Positions 59,673 to 64,000 of a stretch of DNA of 64,000 nt are shown one piece after another. Numbering within the stretch: position 1 is the first letter of the stretch; every line of letters starts with the position of its first letter. The stretch spans positions 62,001 through 126,000 of the forward strand of contig CAZLGW010000004.1 of NCBI GenBank assembly GCA_964559125.1, given 5' to 3'. This DNA is from Ravibacter sp964559125 (GTDB lineage: Bacteria > Bacteroidota > Bacteroidia > Cytophagales > Spirosomataceae). The notes beneath the pieces were generated by a model. That model worked only from the letters and a program-made list of their open reading frames with translations. It ran no database searches and was not told the origin of the DNA. The position numbers and the translations under genes are program-made.

Positions 59673-60764
59673 TTACTTAGGAGTTCCGAGGCAGATTCGG
59701 AAACCGTCGCGGGAGTCCGAATATGCTATTCCGCGAAGCCCGAGCCTTACGGCGCAGCGTGCGTTGCCCGGAACATCAAAATAATTGCCGCCCTTGCATA
59801 CAGGGCGGTAATGTCCGTCGGTCAGGAACAACTCCTCATGTCCGCCCTTAGGGTCGAAGTGATCCAGCACAATTTCCCATACACCGCCGCACATATCGGC
59901 GAGTCCGAATGCATTCCGCCCTTTCTCCCCGTAATGATCTACGGGTGATACAAAGGCAAAACCATCACTCCAGGGCGCTTTGGCCAGCGGCCAGGTTTTA
60001 TTACGCCCGGGCAGGAAATCAACGGCCGAAATGTTGAGCCTCCCTTCTCCGTCTGCAAGATCATCGCCCCACCAGAAGTAATGACTCTTGTCGCCGGCCC
60101 GGCACGCATATTCCCATTCTGCCTCGGTGGGAAGGCGGTAGACCACTCCATTCGGCAGCCGTCCGGCTTCTCTTTCCTTCTTTGTCAGCCATTCACAGAA
60201 GGCTTTGCCATCGTTCCAGCTGACGCACACTACAGGGTAAACATCCCGCTGGGGAAAACCAAAACCCGGATCACGCCAGCTTTTGCCCTTTACCGAAATC
60301 CAGGGATGGGGAGGCGCTTTGGCGGTGATCTTCCAGTTCGGGTCAAACACCTGCGTTTCTCCGCCGGGCTTTTCAGCATCGCTTACATAACCGGTCTCTT
60401 CTACAAAACGACGGAACTGCCCTACGCTTACCTCGGTACGACCCATCCAGAATTCGTTCTTCACCGTCATGGCCCGGGGTTTTTCACCTTCATAAGACTC
60501 CCGTTCCGTGCCGGGTGTCGCTCCTCCTTCTACCCCTGTTGCCCAGGCTTTTTCTTCGGGCGTGCTACCCATCATGAATTTCCCTGCCGGGATCCTGACT
60601 ACTTCCAGCGTAATCCCCTCGCCAAGATCCACTTTCTTACTTTCAGCTGCCGTCCTGCTCTCCTCCACCGGAGAGTGCCGGTTAATGTCAGAAGTTATGG
60701 CGGGCCTCGCCCGCCATAACCCCATAAGACCGAAAACAACTACAAAAATGATGCTCTGATTCAT
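59673..60764 (-). CDS. SUMF1/FGE-fold protein lacking the formylglycine-generating cysteines
   Basis: Exported protein of 363 residues (hydrophobic start IIFVVVFGLMGLW). The SUMF1 fold is plain: VRIPAGKFMMGSTPEE, FWMGRTEVSVGQFRRFVEE, VSWNDGKAFCEWL, RLPTEAEWEYACRAG, GLADMCGGVWEI, and a final DSRDGFRICL. True aerobic FGEs carry a copper-binding cysteine pair around GSYLCHxSYC; here the segment reads GGNYFDVPGNARC, without that pair. DMCGNVWE is also altered to DMCGGVWE. So it is unlikely to mature the sulfatase at 24237, and its role is open. The end of its signal peptide is encoded by a perfect palindrome at 60694-60720. Confidence 0.85.
   Translation of the reverse strand: MNQSIIFVVVFGLMGLWRARPAITSDINRHSPVEESRTAAESKKVDLGEGITLEVVRIPAGKFMMGSTPEEKAWATGVEGGATPGTERESYEGEKPRAMTVKNEFWMGRTEVSVGQFRRFVEETGYVSDAEKPGGETQVFDPNWKITAKAPPHPWISVKGKSWRDPGFGFPQRDVYPVVCVSWNDGKAFCEWLTKKEREAGRLPNGVVYRLPTEAEWEYACRAGDKSHYFWWGDDLADGEGRLNISAVDFLPGRNKTWPLAKAPWSDGFAFVSPVDHYGEKGRNAFGLADMCGGVWEIVLDHFDPKGGHEELFLTDGHYRPVCKGGNYFDVPGNARCAVRLGLRGIAYSDSRDGFRICLGTPK
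60694..60720. repeat. Perfect palindrome inside the SUMF1-fold coding sequence
   Basis: GTTATGGCGGGC (60694-60705), loop CTC, GCCCGCCATAAC (60709-60720). Arms are 12 bases and fully complementary. It encodes the residues GLWRARPAIT at the end of the signal peptide and looks like a REP-type element that landed in frame. Confidence 0.8.
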
Positions 60765-60804
60765 TCAATGAAATTTTTACGTTGTTACCAGACCATCCAG
60801 GCGA

Positions 60805-62427
60805 TCAGTTATAACCCGGGTTTTGCTGTAAATTCGGGTTGATATTAATCTCGTACAGCGGTATCGGCAGCAGGGCATTCTCAGGTTTGATACTGCCAGT
60901 CTTATCTATCGGGATATAGTGTCCGCGGTATTTCCCTACCGTTTCGACCTTTTTCTCGGTATAGTTTTCCGGGTCATCGGTCAGCTTCATCCCGTAGAAT
61001 TTTGTATTCATTACTTCCATAAAGATACCCCACCGCCTGATATCCATATACCGGATAAGCCGTTCGAGGCAGAATTCTACCCTTCTTTCCCGTCTCACTA
61101 TTTCCCTCAGCTTATCAGGATCGGTTTCGGTAACAGCCGGCATTTTAACCTCTTCCCGGCCTCTCACTTTATTAATGGTAGCATCCAGGAGCGCCTGCGT
61201 TACCGGCTGGCCGGCTTCCAGCACAGACTCCAGGTAGCTCAGCAGCACTTCTGCATACCGGATGAGAATGATGTCGTCGCCTGATGAGTTCTGAGCTCCC
61301 GTATAGTCTTCGGTCACATACTTCTTCCAACCAAAACCGGTAGCTCCCAGGAGGTTCGATCCCACCGGACTTTCATTCCAGAGTCTTCCCCTGAACATGG
61401 TGTACCCGGGAAGGAACAGGCTTGCATACAACCTCGGATCCCTGTTTTCATAGGGTTTTTGAGGATTGTACAGAGGCGACTCTTCGATAGGCAGACCGTC
61501 GGTCATCAGGAAAGCATCGACAAGTCCCTGGAATGCATTGTCTTCCTGGTATCCGCCAAAACTCTCCGGGTGATAATTCAACTGGTTCTGCGGATTGGGG
61601 TAAAGCCCTGCCACACAATTGGTAACGAGGATGAGCTCCTTGCTTGTTTCTCCCTTTTCTTCGAATATCTCTTTATAACGGGGATCAATAATATGCGCAT
61701 TGAGGTCTATGATCTCCTTGAAGGTAGTCGCTGCGTCCGCCCATTTCTTATGGATCATCTGAAGACGGCCCTTTATCGTCAGCGCTGCTGCCTTCAGGGC
61801 TCTACCCCGTTCGCTTTCAGGCCTTTCGGCAGGCAGGTCTCTTGCTGCTTCGGTAAGCTCCGAGAGGCAGAAATTGACTATATCATCCAGGGAATTACGG
61901 GTTTGATTATTCGCCTCCTCGATAGACAAAACGTTGGTGACCAGCGGAACACCACCGTACAACACCGACATATAGAAATATTCATACGCCCTGAGGAACC
62001 GGACTTCCGCTTTCATCTGTGCTCTCTTTGCTGCGTCCATCTCCACCCTGTCGACATTGGCCAGGAAATAATTCGCTTTAAAGATGGTTTGATAAGCCCT
62101 CTGCCATATCGACTGGACAACCTGGGCGTCTCCCGGATTAAGATACCCGCTGTAAATTACACCTACTGCTCCCTGCTTATAACCGGAATCATCGGTATGA
62201 CTGGCCATAATCAGCAACTCGTTATTGTACGCGTTATTCCCTGCATTCCCGCCTCTATATACGCCGGTAAGGGCCAGCATAGCGTCGCTTTCAGACGACC
62301 AGAACGATGATTCGGACAGTTGTGCAAGAGGCTGCTCATCCAGCCACTCACTGCTGCAACCGGGCAGGATCAGCATCCAGACAAATACAAAAGCCGTGGT
62401 TAAACCTATATTTTTAAACTTCTTCAT
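60805..62427 (-). CDS. SusD/RagB-type surface glycan-binding lipoprotein
   Basis: Lipoprotein of 540 residues with lipobox LPGC (MLILPGCSSEW). Family blocks are EVRFLRAYEYFYMSVLYGG, VPLVTNVL, IRYAEVLLSYLESVLEAG, and ERRVEFCLERLIRYMDIRRWG near the C-terminus. The last residues LLPIPLYEININPNLQQNP are characteristic. It forms the lid of the SusC channel encoded 19 bases upstream. It is quite different from the SusD at 29964, so the two loci take up different glycans. Confidence 0.96.
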   Translation of the reverse strand: MKKFKNIGLTTAFVFVWMLILPGCSSEWLDEQPLAQLSESSFWSSESDAMLALTGVYRGGNAGNNAYNNELLIMASHTDDSGYKQGAVGVIYSGYLNPGDAQVVQSIWQRAYQTIFKANYFLANVDRVEMDAAKRAQMKAEVRFLRAYEYFYMSVLYGGVPLVTNVLSIEEANNQTRNSLDDIVNFCLSELTEAARDLPAERPESERGRALKAAALTIKGRLQMIHKKWADAATTFKEIIDLNAHIIDPRYKEIFEEKGETSKELILVTNCVAGLYPNPQNQLNYHPESFGGYQEDNAFQGLVDAFLMTDGLPIEESPLYNPQKPYENRDPRLYASLFLPGYTMFRGRLWNESPVGSNLLGATGFGWKKYVTEDYTGAQNSSGDDIILIRYAEVLLSYLESVLEAGQPVTQALLDATINKVRGREEVKMPAVTETDPDKLREIVRRERRVEFCLERLIRYMDIRRWGIFMEVMNTKFYGMKLTDDPENYTEKKVETVGKYRGHYIPIDKTGSIKPENALLPIPLYEININPNLQQNPGYN

Positions 62428-62446
62428 GATCTTCTCTGATTATGTT

Positions 62447-64000
62447 TTAAAACCTTACGTTCAAACCTACCACATACAGCTTTGTCAGCGGATAGAACCA
62501 GGCCGCGCCTCCGGTCTGCATTTCCGGATCCCAGCCTTTGTAGTAGCCTGTCAGTGTAAACAGGTTTTCACCGCTGGCATATATCCTTACATTCTCTAGA
62601 AATGTTTTCTCAAGCAGCGACTTGGGCAGGGTATATCCTACCTGCGCGTTTTTCAGCCTGATAAAGGTTGCATTGCGGTACCAGAAGTCCACTTTGTTGG
62701 TATTGTAGAAGCCAGAGGTGATAAAGGACATTTTGGGATAGCTTGCGTTGCGATCAGGATTGGCCGTGGTCCACCGGTTTTCATAAGCTTCCCGCTGTAC
62801 GTTCCCGTTGTTTTCAAGCGGGAAGAAAAACTGGCCGATCGTGATCATATCCCTCCGTCCGCCTTCTCCCTGGAAGAAAAGGCTCACATCCAACCCTTTG
62901 TAGCCTCCGTTGAGCGTCAGGCCGTAGGTAGTGATCGGCAACGGCATCCCGATCACCCGCCGGTCGTAGGTATTATCCACCACACCGTCGGGAGTTCCGT
63001 TTGGTCCGCCCAGATCAACAAACCGGATACCACCCGGAGAAGCAAGGAATGCAAAAGGCTGGGACGCATAATTATCCACTTCGCTCTGATCAACGAACAG
63101 CCCATCGCTGACAAACCCGTAGGCAGAGCCGATCGGGTGTCCTACAAAGAGGCCGCGGTTGATATCCCTTTCCAGGTTGGCAAGCTTGGTCACCTTATTG
63201 CGGACAAAGGAGAATACACCTGAGACTCCATAGGTAAACGCCCCTGCGTTTCCTCTGTACTTAAGGTTAAAATCCATCCCTCTGTTCTCCACCACTCCGG
63301 CATTGGTTGCCGAAGGAGATGCTCCCAACATGTTGGAAACCGAAACATTGTAAAGAATATCAGACGTCTCCTTAATAAAATAATCTGCCGTGAAGTTCAG
63401 CCTATTCCCGAAAAGCGCCAGATCAAGCCCTACATCGGTTACCTTCGTCGTCTCCCAGGTGATCGCTTTGTTGGCGATTGTTGTCACAGCCCCGCCAGCC
63501 TGCAGCGTATTACCGAAAGGATAGTTCTGACCGAGTGCGATCAGGTCCTGGTAAGGATAATTGCCTATAGACTGGTTACCCAGCTTACCCCACGAAGCCC
63601 TTAATTTCAGATCAGAAATCCAGCTTACAGCATCTGCAAAGAAAGCTTCCTGCGAAATTCTCCAGCCTGCCGAGAAAGAAGGGAAAAGGCCCCAGCGGTT
63701 ATCTTGTGGAAACCGGGATGATCCGTCGTACCTGAAATTCGCTTCCAACAGGTATTTCTCTTTAAAATTGTAGTTCACCCTGCCGAAATAGGAGGCCAGT
63801 GTATTACGTGACGCACTCCCGCTCTGGGTGCCCCTTACAGTAGCCCCGGCATCGATTTCGTAGATGCTGTTGTTGGGAAAATCATCGCGGAAAGCACCGA
63901 TACTTCTGGATTCAAATGCTTGTCCGAGTATCCCGGCCAATACCGTCAGGTGGTGATTATTGAACGACTTGTTATACTCGGCCATCGACTGCAGGGTAAG
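62447..64000 (-). CDS. SusC-type TonB-dependent transporter, C-terminal part (5' end outside window)
   Basis: The open frame runs to the right edge, so only the C-terminal half (about 517 residues) is visible. It is all outer-membrane beta-barrel: EANFRYDGSSRFPQDNRWG, FPSFSAGWRIS, LKLRASWGKLGNQSIGNYPY, and a final VVGLNVRF with the terminal aromatic residue. An apparent start at 63985 is internal and not the real one. The plug and N-terminal domains, and any regulator of this locus, lie beyond the window. Confidence 0.95.
   Translation of the reverse strand, partial: LTLQSMAEYNKSFNNHHLTVLAGILGQAFESRSIGAFRDDFPNNSIYEIDAGATVRGTQSGSASRNTLASYFGRVNYNFKEKYLLEANFRYDGSSRFPQDNRWGLFPSFSAGWRISQEAFFADAVSWISDLKLRASWGKLGNQSIGNYPYQDLIALGQNYPFGNTLQAGGAVTTIANKAITWETTKVTDVGLDLALFGNRLNFTADYFIKETSDILYNVSVSNMLGASPSATNAGVVENRGMDFNLKYRGNAGAFTYGVSGVFSFVRNKVTKLANLERDINRGLFVGHPIGSAYGFVSDGLFVDQSEVDNYASQPFAFLASPGGIRFVDLGGPNGTPDGVVDNTYDRRVIGMPLPITTYGLTLNGGYKGLDVSLFFQGEGGRRDMITIGQFFFPLENNGNVQREAYENRWTTANPDRNASYPKMSFITSGFYNTNKVDFWYRNATFIRLKNAQVGYTLPKSLLEKTFLENVRIYASGENLFTLTGYYKGWDPEMQTGGAAWFYPLTKLYVVGLNVRF

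Noticed and set aside
59673..60764. Sulfatase-maturing formylglycine-generating enzyme for the sulfatase at 24237
   Set aside because: The fold is right, but the catalytic copper-binding cysteine pair is absent.

Overview
The window is Bacteroidota DNA. The evidence is two SusC/SusD pairs, two proteins with type IX secretion (T9SS) C-terminal sorting tails, Bacteroidota-type promoters (TTG/TTTG about 17-23 bases before TAnnTTTG), and a probable SprE/PorW-type TPR protein fragment next to a class A PBP. I cannot assign a genus. No tRNA, rRNA, CRISPR array, transposase or phage gene is visible, and no gap between genes exceeds 300 bases.

Layout. (1) 1-13.4 kb is mostly core metabolism: the end of a TPR protein, PBP1A and glycerate kinase (+); a minus-strand run of sodium symporter, AroQ, class V aminotransferase and a Nudix-type regulator; pyrB (+) with its terminator; the DUF2339/DUF3999 membrane pair; and miaA. 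(2) 13.4-24.1 kb (minus) has two related Tat-exported glycosidase-like proteins, a fuconolactonase-type amidohydrolase, a ceramidase-fold hydrolase and a T9SS protein of thirteen GloVer repeats. (3) 24.2-41.7 kb (mostly +) is the first glycan locus: sulfatase, divergent AraC regulator, then a probable ten-gene operon of SusC, SusD, esterase, glycosidase-like protein, FAD oxidoreductase, sodium symporter, PIG-L deacetylase, aldose-epimerase-fold protein, enolase-superfamily dehydratase and SDR dehydrogenase. (4) 41.7-44.5 kb is a T9SS beta-helix protein. (5) 44.7-64 kb (minus) is the second locus: SusC (cut by the window end), SusD, an SUMF1-fold protein, four Gfo/Idh/MocA oxidoreductases, a PIG-L deacetylase, a NagB-like protein, an SGNH/propeller/cupredoxin fusion lipoprotein, a class I aldolase, a PfkB kinase, a second ceramidase-fold hydrolase, a creatininase-fold protein and a two-subunit UxaA-family lyase.

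How the genes may work together (inference). SusC/SusD systems import oligosaccharides freed by secreted sulfatase, esterase and glycosidase-like enzymes. The first locus ends in an acid-sugar route: lactonase (from region 2), dehydratase, SDR. The second is rich in oxidoreductases rather than recognisable glycosidases, and one dehydrogenase paralogue is exported while its sister is cytoplasmic. Together with the copper-domain lipoprotein this suggests glycans attacked by oxidation, deacylation and elimination, followed by a kinase, aldolase and lyase branch. The substrate is not evident.

Non-coding structure is also notable. An octanucleotide repeat lies in the same orientation just ahead of three sugar-catabolism genes. 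GC-rich palindromes recur after stop codons in the second locus. A perfect 12-bp-arm palindrome lies inside one coding sequence.
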